A DNA stretch of 64,000 nt from a virus, in IMG/VR virus record IMGVR_UViG_3300008448_000024, positions 1 through 64,000 of that record; one strand, written 5' to 3'. The notes under the pieces are model-generated. The model was not told the origin of the DNA. It did no database searches and was given only the letters and a program-made list of their open reading frames with translations. Position 1 is the first letter of the stretch; each line of letters begins with the position of its first letter. Positions 27,550 to 35,346 of this stretch are shown here, piece after piece. A program made the translations under genes and the position numbers.

Positions 27550-27987
27550 ATGAGAAAAGATTTAACAAAAGAAAGAGTTACAGAAGTTTGCAATAGTAGT
27601 GAGTCAATGACTATCGCTGCTATTAAATTAAAAGTTCATTTTAATACTCTAAAAAGAGTAGCAGAAAAGTTTGGATGTTATAAACCAAATAAAGGATTAA
27701 AAGGTGTTAAAAAACCTATTGATCCTAAAATACAACTAAAAGAGATTTTAGAAGGTAAGCATCCATCATTTCAGACGTATAAATTAAAAATACGATTACT
27801 AAAAGAGGGTATATTTAAAAATGAATGTAATATTTGCGGATTAGATTCTTGGTTAGGAAAACCATTAATGATCGAACTAGACCATATCGATGGTAATAGT
27901 CATAATCATAAAATTGATAACCTAAGAATGCTTTGTCCAAATTGTCATTCGCAAACACACACATTTCGTTCAAAGAAAAGAAATTGA
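27550..27987 (+). CDS. HNH homing endonuclease inside the group I intron, 145 aa
   Basis: The N-terminal 50 residues look like an HTH (SMTIAAIKLKVHFNTLKRVA). The HNH domain is at residues 93-140: CNICG, LDHIDGNSHNHKIDNLRMLC and CPNCHSQT, with zinc-binding Cys pairs. The enzyme would make the double-strand break that lets the intron spread to intron-less tRNA-Leu genes. Confidence 0.9.
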   Translation: MRKDLTKERVTEVCNSSESMTIAAIKLKVHFNTLKRVAEKFGCYKPNKGLKGVKKPIDPKIQLKEILEGKHPSFQTYKLKIRLLKEGIFKNECNICGLDSWLGKPLMIELDHIDGNSHNHKIDNLRMLCPNCHSQTHTFRSKKRN

Positions 27988-28231
27988 GTGCCTTTAGAGA
28001 AATCTAAAGAGTAGAATTCCGTAAATTCGGTGAAACCTTTAAAATGGTAATACCGAGCCAAGCCTGAAAGGGAAGGTGTAGAGACTAGACACGGAACACC
28101 TAAATTGAAAAATATGGTGAAGGTATAGTCCAGACTACAAACACGTTAATGTGGTAGTGAAAACTATAGTAGTAAGAAAATCTTGTGGACCGAAGGGTCC
28201 GTGTCGGTTCGACCCCGACCACGAGCACGAT

Positions 28232-28648
28232 ATGATAAAGAAAAAATACATCTACTTGGATGACATCAGAACACCTGTAGACGTTGAGAACTGGGTTGTT
28301 GTTAGGAATTACGATGAATTCACTGCTCAGGTAACACTAATAGGTATAGAGAATATCGAATTGATTTCACTTGACCACGATCTCGGCGAAACTGCTATGA
28401 AGGAGTACTTCAACAATGTTGCACCTAACTACGAGCTAGATTACGGTAACATAGTTGAAAAGACCGGATACGATTGTGCAAAGTGGCTGGTAAGCAAGAG
28501 TATGCAAACCAAAATACCTCTTCCGCAGATCTACGTTCATAGTGCCAATCCAATAGGGGCGGCAAATATAATGGGATATGTTAATAACTATCTCATGAAT
28601 TGTGGGTTACCGCAAACTTGTATAAGGGTAAAAATAAATCATACCTAA
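28232..28648 (+). CDS. Cyclic-phosphate-processing receiver-domain protein (cREC type), 138 aa
   Basis: The N-terminus YIYLDDIRTP, the central LISLDHDLGE block, GYDCAKWLV and the C-terminal VHSANPIGAANIMGYV match a receiver-like family predicted to act on cyclic-phosphate RNA ends in RNA-repair operons. The start at 28232 is used because the upstream in-frame sequence is the tRNA-Leu exon. It begins 4 nt after the tRNA, so the two are probably cotranscribed. The RNA role is a prediction for the family, not proven. Confidence 0.7.
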   Translation: MIKKKYIYLDDIRTPVDVENWVVVRNYDEFTAQVTLIGIENIELISLDHDLGETAMKEYFNNVAPNYELDYGNIVEKTGYDCAKWLVSKSMQTKIPLPQIYVHSANPIGAANIMGYVNNYLMNCGLPQTCIRVKINHT

Positions 28649-28689
28649 AACGAAAGTTTTTTAGATTGAAAAAGTTGATGTATATTTAC
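28648..28689 (+). promoter_or_regulatory. Promoter-like signature P3
   Basis: AAACGAAAGTTTTTTAGATT, then GTTGATGTATATTTAC (28674-28689), aligned with P1 and P2. It should drive the large non-coding RNA downstream. Confidence 0.6.
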
Positions 28690-28696
28690 ATTATAT

Positions 28697-29624
28697 CATT
28701 GTTAATTATATCAAATTAAGTTCTTTGAAAATATTGTTATCCATTCGAACATCTTCTTGATGGCTTCGGTTTAATTGAAGAAGTTCGATAAATAACATTC
28801 GGCGGCATATAGTCGTTAAATAAACCACGAAAGTGGTATAAAGTGAGACGCTTGACTGAAGCGTTTTGCGGCATCTGTAAAGATGCTCGAGTATGCAAGT
28901 AGGGTATTACGAATCCTTCAGTACTGAGGGTAACACTGTAGGGAAAGTGGATTTGTAATTGGGCGATGTGGGTCGTCCGATTGAGGAGGGAACTCCAATA
29001 AGAATAACCTATAGATTGTATGCAAAGGGCGTAGCTCATCCAGTTACGTGATTGCGTTAATCAATGTGAGAGGTATCTTAAAACCGAAAGGTATATGTTC
29101 GTACAGGTGGTGCTGTTGTTCATCTGCGATGTACTCTACCAAGAGTATGTTGCGTGAAGGAATCTTAAAACATGGAAATGGGGACATTTCAAAAGGTAGT
29201 TGAATATCTACTCTGCCAAAAGCGGAGCCGGTTCAGGGCAAGCCACTACCTTTACAATCCACAAGTCAAACTTTAATAATTTGCATTTGTAGCGAAATCT
29301 ATTAATCTAATAAATTAGAGCATAAGCGCTTGCCAGTCACGGACGAAAAATGCCTACATAGTATCTGGTCGTCAGATGCCATCTAAGGCCGCAAGCCGAA
29401 GGTGATTTTCTCGAAAAGGTCGTAATCTCGCAAGGATTAATCTGCTCGGCAGAGTAGAACGGACGGAGTAAGGAGAGAGTAGTCCAAACAAAGTGACTTA
29501 AGGGGTGATTAGTCTAACTAATCGGCATTGTCGGTATAATAGTCAAAAGCTATTGGACAAAAGAGGAAAATAATATAATCTCTTGAAAGTATCGACGTCA
29601 AGACTATAGTCTCAAGTCTTTTTT
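28697..29624 (+). ncRNA. Large structured non-coding RNA, about 900 nt
   Basis: No gene fits in this stretch. It starts after promoter-like P3 with a boxA-like GTTCTTTGAAAATATT (28720) and ends at a terminator-like AAGACT/AGTCTT hairpin with a T-run (29600-29624). Many short helices with GAAA and GCAA-type loops can be drawn. Size, position beside phage tRNAs and ornate folding recall the GOLLD and ROOL classes of phage RNAs. Its place between the cREC and Ro60 genes suggests a link to RNA metabolism. The class needs a covariance search. Confidence 0.6.
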
Positions 29625-29665
29625 AATTCAAATGGTTAACATAGGTTCGATTCCTATATGAATTA
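29625..29665 (+). ncRNA. Minimal tRNA-like remnant before the Ro60 gene
   Basis: AATTCAA/ATGAATT (6 of 7 pairs) encloses a 9-nt D remnant and a perfect T arm ATAGG TTCGATT CCTAT. There is no anticodon arm. This resembles a tRNA minihelix and may be a cleavage signal or a decayed gene. Confidence 0.5.
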
Positions 29666-29701
29666 CTTAAAACAATTCTCTAACTTTAAATTAGTAGTAA
29701 A

Positions 29702-31243
29702 ATGGCACGTTACAATGCAAAAGCAAAACCAAAAGTAACAGCAGTTACAAACCACCAAGGTGGTGTAGGGTACAAGTATGACCCTAAACATGAATTAGTA
29801 GCAATTCTAGCTACAGGATTAGACAACAAGTATTACGAAAAAGCAGGAGAGCGTGAACAACGTTTATCTAATGTAATCGCAGAGGTTGCAAAGAAAGATA
29901 AATTGTTCGCAGCAAAAGCTCTTATTTATGCTCGTACTGTGATGGGACAAAGAACAGTTACTCACTTCGGTGCAGTAGAGTTAGCAAAAGTTCTATCAGG
30001 CGACTCTTTAGGTGCTAAGTTCTTCTCTAAGAGAGCTCGTAAGGAAAACAAGGGCGGTATCATATTTCGTTTAGACGATATGCTTGAAATCGCATCTTGT
30101 TACATAGCACGTAATCCAGGAAAGCAACTTTCAAACGCTATCAAAAAGGGTTTCAAAGCAGCTTTAGAAAATGCTGATGAGTATGAATTAGCTAAGTACC
30201 AAGCGAAGAACCGTGATCTATCTTTAGTAGACATCGTTAACCTTGTGCACCCTAAGCCATCTGAAAAGATGAAGCCGGTGTTTGCAAAGTTAATGAAGGG
30301 CGAATTAAAGCAATTCAATACTGTTGAAGATAAGAACACTAAGGCTGGTCAAGAAGTTGCAGCTAAGGTTAAGTCAGGTACTATTACAGCTGAACAAGCA
30401 AAAGTTCAATTAGATCAAGCTAAGGAAGAAAACTATGCTGAATTAATTGCAACACGTAAGATTGGATATTTAGCGTTACTTCGTAACCTAAGAAACATCT
30501 TAAACACTGGAGCTAAGTCAGAAATTGTTAAAGGCGCTTGTGAACTCTTAACTGACAGCAAGCTAATTAAGCAATCGCTTGTGTTTCCGCACCAAATCGA
30601 TTTAGCATTAGAAATAATGTTAGATGAATTCGGAGCAAGTAAAGCAAGACCTTTCATGGAAGCTCTGAATAAGGCATACGAATTATCTATTCCAAACCTT
30701 ACAGAACTATTCACATCAGGTAAAACTGCAGTAGTATTTGATAGCTCAGGTTCAATGGACACTCCAATCAGACTTGTGAGCAATAAGAGAGGTTCAGAAA
30801 GAGCAATCGATAAGGCTGCTCTGATCGCAGCAACTCTCGCAAAAGGTATCAATGCAGATGTATACCACTTTGCTGACTCTTGCAGAATGATTAAGTTCAA
30901 TCCGCTTGATAGTGTTAACTCGCTTAAGCGTTTATTCACATCAGCTCAAGGTTCAGTAGGTTACGGCACAGCTTTCAACAGTATTATGCCAACTTTAGGA
31001 GGTAAGTATGATCGTGTATTCGTAATCAGTGATATGCAAGGACGTGATAGATTAGAACGTTCATCTTACAAAGATGCTCACGTATATTGTGTAGACATCA
31101 CTGGATACGGAACTACAATGTTCAAGCCAGGAGAAAAGATCTATCAAATCCATGGCTACTCAGCGGACATCTACGAACTGATCAAGAAGGTTGAAATTGA
31201 TCCAAAAGTGTTAATTAAGGCAATCGAGGCGATTGAAATCTAA
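29702..31243 (+). CDS. rsr: Ro60/TROVE-domain RNA-binding protein, 513 aa
   Basis: Residues 20-320 form the HEAT-like TROVE ring (NHQGGVGYKYDPKHELVAIL, YARTVMGQRTVTHFGAVEL). Residues 340-510 are a von Willebrand A domain with a MIDAS motif (VVFDSSGSMDTP) and a late FVISDMQGRD. Length and layout match bacterial Ro (Rsr). Ro proteins bind misfolded RNAs in the ring and Y RNAs on the outside; in bacteria they act with nucleases and often lie beside RNA-repair genes. Structured RNAs flank this gene on both sides. No obvious truncation. Confidence 0.9.
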   Translation: MARYNAKAKPKVTAVTNHQGGVGYKYDPKHELVAILATGLDNKYYEKAGEREQRLSNVIAEVAKKDKLFAAKALIYARTVMGQRTVTHFGAVELAKVLSGDSLGAKFFSKRARKENKGGIIFRLDDMLEIASCYIARNPGKQLSNAIKKGFKAALENADEYELAKYQAKNRDLSLVDIVNLVHPKPSEKMKPVFAKLMKGELKQFNTVEDKNTKAGQEVAAKVKSGTITAEQAKVQLDQAKEENYAELIATRKIGYLALLRNLRNILNTGAKSEIVKGACELLTDSKLIKQSLVFPHQIDLALEIMLDEFGASKARPFMEALNKAYELSIPNLTELFTSGKTAVVFDSSGSMDTPIRLVSNKRGSERAIDKAALIAATLAKGINADVYHFADSCRMIKFNPLDSVNSLKRLFTSAQGSVGYGTAFNSIMPTLGGKYDRVFVISDMQGRDRLERSSYKDAHVYCVDITGYGTTMFKPGEKIYQIHGYSADIYELIKKVEIDPKVLIKAIEAIEI

Positions 31244-31247
31244 TATA

Positions 31248-31273
31248 ACAGGCGGTATAACACGCCGCCTGTA
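31248..31273 (+). terminator. Terminator-like hairpin after the Ro60 gene
   Basis: ACAGGCGG/CCGCCTGT stem with a loop of 8 nt, followed by a T-rich but not pure T stretch. Confidence 0.6.
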
Positions 31274-31300
31274 TATTTATATATAATAGATCTTTGATAA
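31274..31300 (+). promoter_or_regulatory. TATTTATA box and boxA-like site
   Basis: TATTTATA at 31274, then ATCTTTGATAAAA at 31289. Together they may start the Y-RNA-like transcript. Confidence 0.4.
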
Positions 31301-31462
31301 AAACAATTAGGAAAAGGTGTAGGTAAAACAGCTGGAAGAGCAGCAACACAAGGGTACACACTTAGAACTCTCTTTTATGGTGTGTGAAGCAGCATCTGAG
31401 ATTATATCAACATTGTGATGTGTTAGCAAGATTCTTGACGAAGTTTACTATCTAATTGTTTT
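31300..31462 (+). ncRNA. Y-RNA-like candidate beside the Ro60 gene
   Basis: The ends pair over 11 bp (AAAACAATTAG with CTAATTGTTTT) and enclose about 140 nt with smaller stems such as ACACAC/GTGTGT. Y RNAs are about 100-200 nt with paired ends and are usually encoded next to Ro in bacteria. The Ro-binding consensus could not be confirmed by eye. Confidence 0.5.
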
Positions 31463-31730
31463 AAAATATTACCGTAGTAAGGGTATGAGGTACTTCGAAA
31501 TTAAAACCGTCCGCAAGGACAACTTTAAATTCAGATAACAAGCAAGAAATCCCTCCATATCTAAGTGAAGAGGACGTATACTGGTTTCCACAGGTGGGAG
31601 CTTGACAACGAGCGTAAATTCACTAGGCTGTTCGGAGCTACCGAACGACTCATCCCTATAATCTCGGTTACCTTATTAATACTGTAGTCATAATTGAGTT
31701 ACTTCGCAAGCAAATCGACACACACTCAAT
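31463..31730 (+). ncRNA. Second structured RNA after Ro60
   Basis: A GTCC GCAA GGAC tetraloop hairpin, a TTCGG/CCGAA hairpin, and AATTGAGT/ACTCAATT (8 bp) at the right end. TACTTCG occurs at both ends (31490, 31699), as at the borders of the split tRNAs. No gene before 31769. Confidence 0.45.
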
Positions 31731-31768
31731 TTAGTTTTCTCAGTCTTAATTTTTTAAACTCCACAGAA

Positions 31769-32227
31769 ATGGAAAAGGTATACAAAACACTATCTACAAA
31801 TGTGCATGTAGATTTAGTTAGCTATATAAAAAGCTACATTCGAAAGCACCCAGAAACGCAAGTCTTAATTGGTTGCGATTCTCAAAATAGAAAGAAAGAA
31901 ACAATATATGCTATTGTCATCGGTTTATATAAACCCGGTAAAGGTGCTCATGTGATTTACTCTAAATTTAGTACTATTCGGGAAAAAGAAAACGTTAATA
32001 GACTCTTAAATGAAGTTTGGTTTTCAGTTGAAGTAGCCGAAATTTTAAAACAAGACGTTGGAGTTGTGGCTACATGGATCGATATCGATCTTAATCCCGA
32101 TCCAAAATACAGATCAAATCAAGCATTAGCAAGTGCAGTTGGTATTGTAACAGGTATGGGATATAGTGTAAGACACAAAGGCCATAGTCCAGTGATGACA
32201 TATGCAGCAGATCATTTAGTAAAATGA
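31769..32227 (+). CDS. YkuK-like (DUF458) RNase H-fold protein, 152 aa
   Basis: The protein shows VLIGCDSQNRKKETIYAIVI, KFSTIREKENVNRLLNEVWF and WIDIDLNPDPKYRSNQALAS, and ends in HKGHSPVMTYAADHLVK. The Asp residues and RNase H-like order of strands match the predicted nuclease family YkuK. The start at 31769 is preferred; an upstream in-frame ATG lies in the structured RNA. A clean terminator follows. A role in RNA processing with Ro is plausible but inferred from position. Confidence 0.75.
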   Translation: MEKVYKTLSTNVHVDLVSYIKSYIRKHPETQVLIGCDSQNRKKETIYAIVIGLYKPGKGAHVIYSKFSTIREKENVNRLLNEVWFSVEVAEILKQDVGVVATWIDIDLNPDPKYRSNQALASAVGIVTGMGYSVRHKGHSPVMTYAADHLVK

Positions 32228-32231
32228 CCAT

Positions 32232-32257
32232 AAGCCCCTTAATTGGGGCTTTTTTTC
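32232..32257 (+). terminator. Rho-independent terminator
   Basis: AAGCCCC TTAA TTGGGGCTT followed by TTTTTT. Confidence 0.85.
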
Positions 32258-32260
32258 GTA

Positions 32261-32268
32261 TATTTATA
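32261..32268 (+). promoter_or_regulatory. Late-promoter-like TATTTATA box
   Basis: TATTTATA 12 nt upstream of the 32281 start. Confidence 0.45.
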
Positions 32269-32280
32269 ATAAATAAAACC

Positions 32281-32445
32281 ATGAACAAAGAACAAGTATT
32301 CGGTATTATCCGTCACACACTAACTTTCGCAGGCGGTATTCTAGTAATTAAAGGAGTAGCAGATCAAGCAATCGTAAATGAAGTAATTGGTAGCATCCTA
32401 TCTTCAATTGGCCTAGTATGGTCACTTATAAAAAATAAAGCATAG
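32281..32445 (+). CDS. Small membrane protein, holin-like, 54 aa
   Basis: MNKEQVFGIIRHTLTFAGGI, then two hydrophobic segments (LTFAGGILVIKGVA and EVIGSILSSIGLVWSLI) and a charged end. Similar small proteins are annotated as holins or membrane proteins in Bacteroidetes phages. Its stop overlaps the GTG start of the next gene. Confidence 0.65.
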   Translation: MNKEQVFGIIRHTLTFAGGILVIKGVADQAIVNEVIGSILSSIGLVWSLIKNKA

Positions 32446-32693
32446 TGAAAGATTTTGATTTAGTAAAATTTGTAAGAAATAACCAACTTCTAAACGAAGG
32501 CGTTGGTGGATATGTAGATATGAAATCTACTAAAGAAGAGTTAGGTACTGCTATGGAAGAAGATACAATGGCTAGTGATGAAAGAATCATGGGCTTAGGT
32601 GGTGATAAACTAGTAATGGCTACTCAATTTCTAGTAGATGATGGATTCGAAATAGATACTATATTAGACTTCCTTAGAAGAAATGTAAGATAA
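32445..32693 (+). CDS. Small virion-type protein with capsid-targeting-like N-terminus, 82 aa
   Basis: It starts at GTG (TAGTG overlap). The N-terminus MKDFDLVKFVRNNQLLNEG ends in LLNE-G, the form cut by T4-type prohead proteases ([LI]xE). The rest is acidic. A terminator (32713-32739) follows. Possibly packaged into the head. Confidence 0.55.
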   Translation: MKDFDLVKFVRNNQLLNEGVGGYVDMKSTKEELGTAMEEDTMASDERIMGLGGDKLVMATQFLVDDGFEIDTILDFLRRNVR

Positions 32694-32712
32694 CAAATAA
32701 CAACACTATTTA

Positions 32713-32739
32713 AAGACCCAACTTGTTTGGGTCTTTTTT
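32713..32739 (+). terminator. Rho-independent terminator
   Basis: AAGACCCAA/TTGGGTCTT stem followed by TTTTT. Confidence 0.85.
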
Positions 32740-32835
32740 TCGTTCTTACATGAAAGAAATATTGTTTTTCTTTAGCTTAATTTAGTATATTAGTAGTTAA
32801 TATTAGTTATGTTATAAAATCAATAAAACAAAATT

Positions 32836-33891
32836 ATGAGTAGCAATTTCAATTTTACTTATTTTACAGACTACGAAAAAAATAAGAACATTAAGATAGG
32901 CGTTTCAGCCATCGTTGGTAAGATAAGCAAACAAATATCTTCACACAAAGCTGGTTGGCCAACAATGATTGTTAATCAGTTAAAACATGCGGGATATACT
33001 GATGTAACTCTTATTCATGATCAAAAAACAAATTGGTCAGACTTTGAAGTTATTATAATTGAACACGGTATGGAATTCAAAGGAGTGTTTAATATATTCG
33101 GTGGTGCTAATGATGAACTATATGATCAAGTAAAAAGGATATTTACACAAGGCGTAAGACTTTATTCATTACATGTAGATATGCCGATGATTGGAGATTT
33201 GATTAAAGTTAGGCACAAAACAGGTACAGAGCAATTCAAATCATTATTAGATAAAGCAGATATTGCAAATAATATATGTACTACATCCATTCCTAGAGTA
33301 GATTTTATTGAAAAAACAGAAAAATTGGTTTTTGGAGACTCTCATTGTTTTAGTACTTATAGACCTGGTTTTATGGTATCAAGACATGATGGTTTGACTA
33401 TGCATGGAGCTTTAAGTAGAGGTCTAAATACGTATGTTTATCCATGGACAAAAGAACTTATTGTTTATATGGGAAATATTGACGTTCGACATCATCTTAT
33501 GAGGCAAGCTGATCCATTAGTGTCTATCGATAAGATGATTAGTGATTATGAAAACCAATTAAAGAGTCTTAATTTAGATAGTATCACTGTTGTAGAGGTG
33601 CTACCTATAGAAAACGTATCTAGAAAAATCCCTAAAACAGGTTGGTATAAAAAAATGCCGTACTTTGGAACTTGGGAAGAACGCTCAGCTTTGTCTAAAT
33701 ATATTAATATTAAGATTGAAATGATGTGTTTAGCAAATGGATGGAATGTTTATTATGTTCCTAATGTATTTACTAATGAAGCTGGTGAATTAGATTTTAA
33801 AGTAATGGAAAAACCTCAATCTGTTCATATATCAAGAGAGTTTCACTACTGGAATTACGAAGAAAATAAAATAAACGATAAAATACAATGA
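32836..33891 (+). CDS. First gene of a putative DNA-modification operon, 351 aa
   Basis: It contains VFGDSHCFSTYRPGFMVSRH around residue 168, with a GDSH motif reminiscent of SGNH/GDSL hydrolases, and a long C-terminal helical region. The ATG of the next gene overlaps its stop (ATGA). I cannot assign the reaction. Its tight coupling to the next four genes suggests one pathway. Confidence 0.6.
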   Translation: MSSNFNFTYFTDYEKNKNIKIGVSAIVGKISKQISSHKAGWPTMIVNQLKHAGYTDVTLIHDQKTNWSDFEVIIIEHGMEFKGVFNIFGGANDELYDQVKRIFTQGVRLYSLHVDMPMIGDLIKVRHKTGTEQFKSLLDKADIANNICTTSIPRVDFIEKTEKLVFGDSHCFSTYRPGFMVSRHDGLTMHGALSRGLNTYVYPWTKELIVYMGNIDVRHHLMRQADPLVSIDKMISDYENQLKSLNLDSITVVEVLPIENVSRKIPKTGWYKKMPYFGTWEERSALSKYINIKIEMMCLANGWNVYYVPNVFTNEAGELDFKVMEKPQSVHISREFHYWNYEENKINDKIQ

Positions 33892-35072
33892 CAAAACACA
33901 TTTCTAGTTTAGTAAAATATATTAAACCTACGAATTATTATGATGAGTTCATAAGATACTACCAAATGGCTAAAACTCAACAAGAGGAATGCAATTTAGG
34001 TATGTTAAAACATGCTGATTCAAGCGTTAATGACGATCTAATGAAGCATGTAGAGTTATATGATGTAGTAGAAAGAAAGTATGCAGGATTCTCTCAGATT
34101 GTTAACGATGCTTTTTATGGTTGGTCTCCTGATCATCCATATTGGCATAAAATGCAACAACAACATATGACTAAACAGAGAGAACTCGTGTCTAAAAATT
34201 GGACTGGTAAACAAAGTGTGTTTGGTCTAAAAGAATGGTTATTTCTTTTTATGTTCCATAGGTTAACTGGTTCAGGAATTAACTATTCAAAGAAGCCTTC
34301 AGGCTATCATAATACGCTCCTATTCGAACTACATAAAGCAGATAATATACCTCAAATGGTAGAAATTATCAAACAAGCTATAAAACCCTTCTATACTTCA
34401 GTAGGTTATCAATTTCCTAGTTTTCCAAAACCTCAAGGTCGATATAAACGTGGTGGTGATTATTTTATTTGCGAATATGTACCTAGATTAATTGATGACT
34501 TAGTTGTATTTTTAGAAACAGGAGAAAAGAAAAAAGACTTACGCGTAATTGGACAGTTTTTATTTGATTGGAATAAACGAAATGGTCTCCGTGCTTTTAA
34601 ATTCCAATATGCTGCATTTATAGCAGATATAGCGGATTGGTTTCCCGAATATGTAAATAGAGAAAGCGTATTTTATTACGGATCTAACGCAGAAGAGTGC
34701 ATAAGTTATTTAGCAAGTAAGACTATCAAAATGCCAAAAGAAGACTTTTTAGATGCCGTAATGTTAAAAGTATATGAAGATACAGGAGCTTTTCCTTATA
34801 ATGCGGAAGACGTGGCTTGTGATTTTATCAGATGGGTTGAAAACTATGTTAAACCTGGTGCAGACTACGATCATTTAGACTTAGATTATGTATGGAATAG
34901 TTGTAATATACTTGATCATCCTTACGGAAGACAAAAAGCAATGCTCGATCTAAACCTAGTGCCATCCTTTAATGGTATGAAAGATCACCCATCAGATGAT
35001 AAGGTTATTAAATCATTATTAATTACAGAGGAACAATACAAACAAAAAGTTAATCAATTATACGCATTATGA
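33888..35072 (+). CDS. Putative aGPT-pyrophosphorylase-like protein, 394 aa
   Basis: The sequence FLFMFHRLTGSGINYSKKPS and the following GYHNTLLFEL, with helical surroundings, resemble phage proteins of the glutamyl/putrescinyl-thymine pyrophosphorylase group (DNA-glycosylase-like fold), which take part in DNA base hypermodification. This is recognition by eye and should be tested. It overlaps both neighbours by ATGA. Confidence 0.45.
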   Translation: MTKHISSLVKYIKPTNYYDEFIRYYQMAKTQQEECNLGMLKHADSSVNDDLMKHVELYDVVERKYAGFSQIVNDAFYGWSPDHPYWHKMQQQHMTKQRELVSKNWTGKQSVFGLKEWLFLFMFHRLTGSGINYSKKPSGYHNTLLFELHKADNIPQMVEIIKQAIKPFYTSVGYQFPSFPKPQGRYKRGGDYFICEYVPRLIDDLVVFLETGEKKKDLRVIGQFLFDWNKRNGLRAFKFQYAAFIADIADWFPEYVNRESVFYYGSNAEECISYLASKTIKMPKEDFLDAVMLKVYEDTGAFPYNAEDVACDFIRWVENYVKPGADYDHLDLDYVWNSCNILDHPYGRQKAMLDLNLVPSFNGMKDHPSDDKVIKSLLITEEQYKQKVNQLYAL

Positions 35073-35344
35073 AACACTCACAAGTTGTAGAAATAAACGC
35101 GAATTTATTTAGACAATCTACATTAGAAAAAAATAAAGTTATAGATCACGTAACAAAAGAAATGGCTGCTAAATTAGGCATACATCTTTTAGAACAGAAA
35201 CTTATTAATATAGAAATTATTGATCCTAATGAACCTATAGAAGTTAAAAGATATGATGAAAAAGATCTAAACTATATACTCAGCAAAAGAAAACATCTTG
35301 AAGTTGAAAATAAAGTGCAAATAACAATAAGTATAAATCTATAA
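35069..35344 (+). CDS. Small protein of the putative modification operon, 91 aa
   Basis: MKHSQVVEINANLFRQSTLE, alternating helix and strand, ending in a beta-strand (VQITISINL). Starts inside the stop of the previous gene (ATGA). Not recognised. Confidence 0.6.
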   Translation: MKHSQVVEINANLFRQSTLEKNKVIDHVTKEMAAKLGIHLLEQKLINIEIIDPNEPIEVKRYDEKDLNYILSKRKHLEVENKVQITISINL

Positions 35345-35346
35345 TC

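Larger units (their letters stand above)
27482..28176 (+). other. Group I intron (695 nt)
   Basis: The 5' exon ends in T and the intron ends in G, as required. The catalytic core is at about 28030-28135, with the recognisable AATGGTAATACCGAGCC, GAGACTAGACACGG and AAGGTATAGTCC blocks. An HNH endonuclease gene fills the 5' half. Confidence 0.85.
27446..28227 (+). tRNA. tRNA-Leu(TAA) interrupted by a group I intron
   Basis: The 5' exon 27446-27481 ends in CAAGA CTT and the 3' exon 28177-28227 begins AAAA TCTTG. Joined they give loop CTTAAAA (anticodon TAA), acceptor GCTCGTG/CACGAGC and T arm GTCGG/CCGAC. The intron sits after U34, the same position as the well-known tRNA-Leu(UAA) introns of cyanobacteria and chloroplasts. 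Confidence 0.9.

Noticed and set aside
28151-28231. Upstream extension of the cREC gene
   Set aside because: The extra codons are the end of the group I intron and the tRNA-Leu 3' exon.
28697-29624. RNase P RNA or rRNA fragment
   Set aside because: The conserved P4/CR motifs of RNase P RNA and universal rRNA blocks were looked for and not found.
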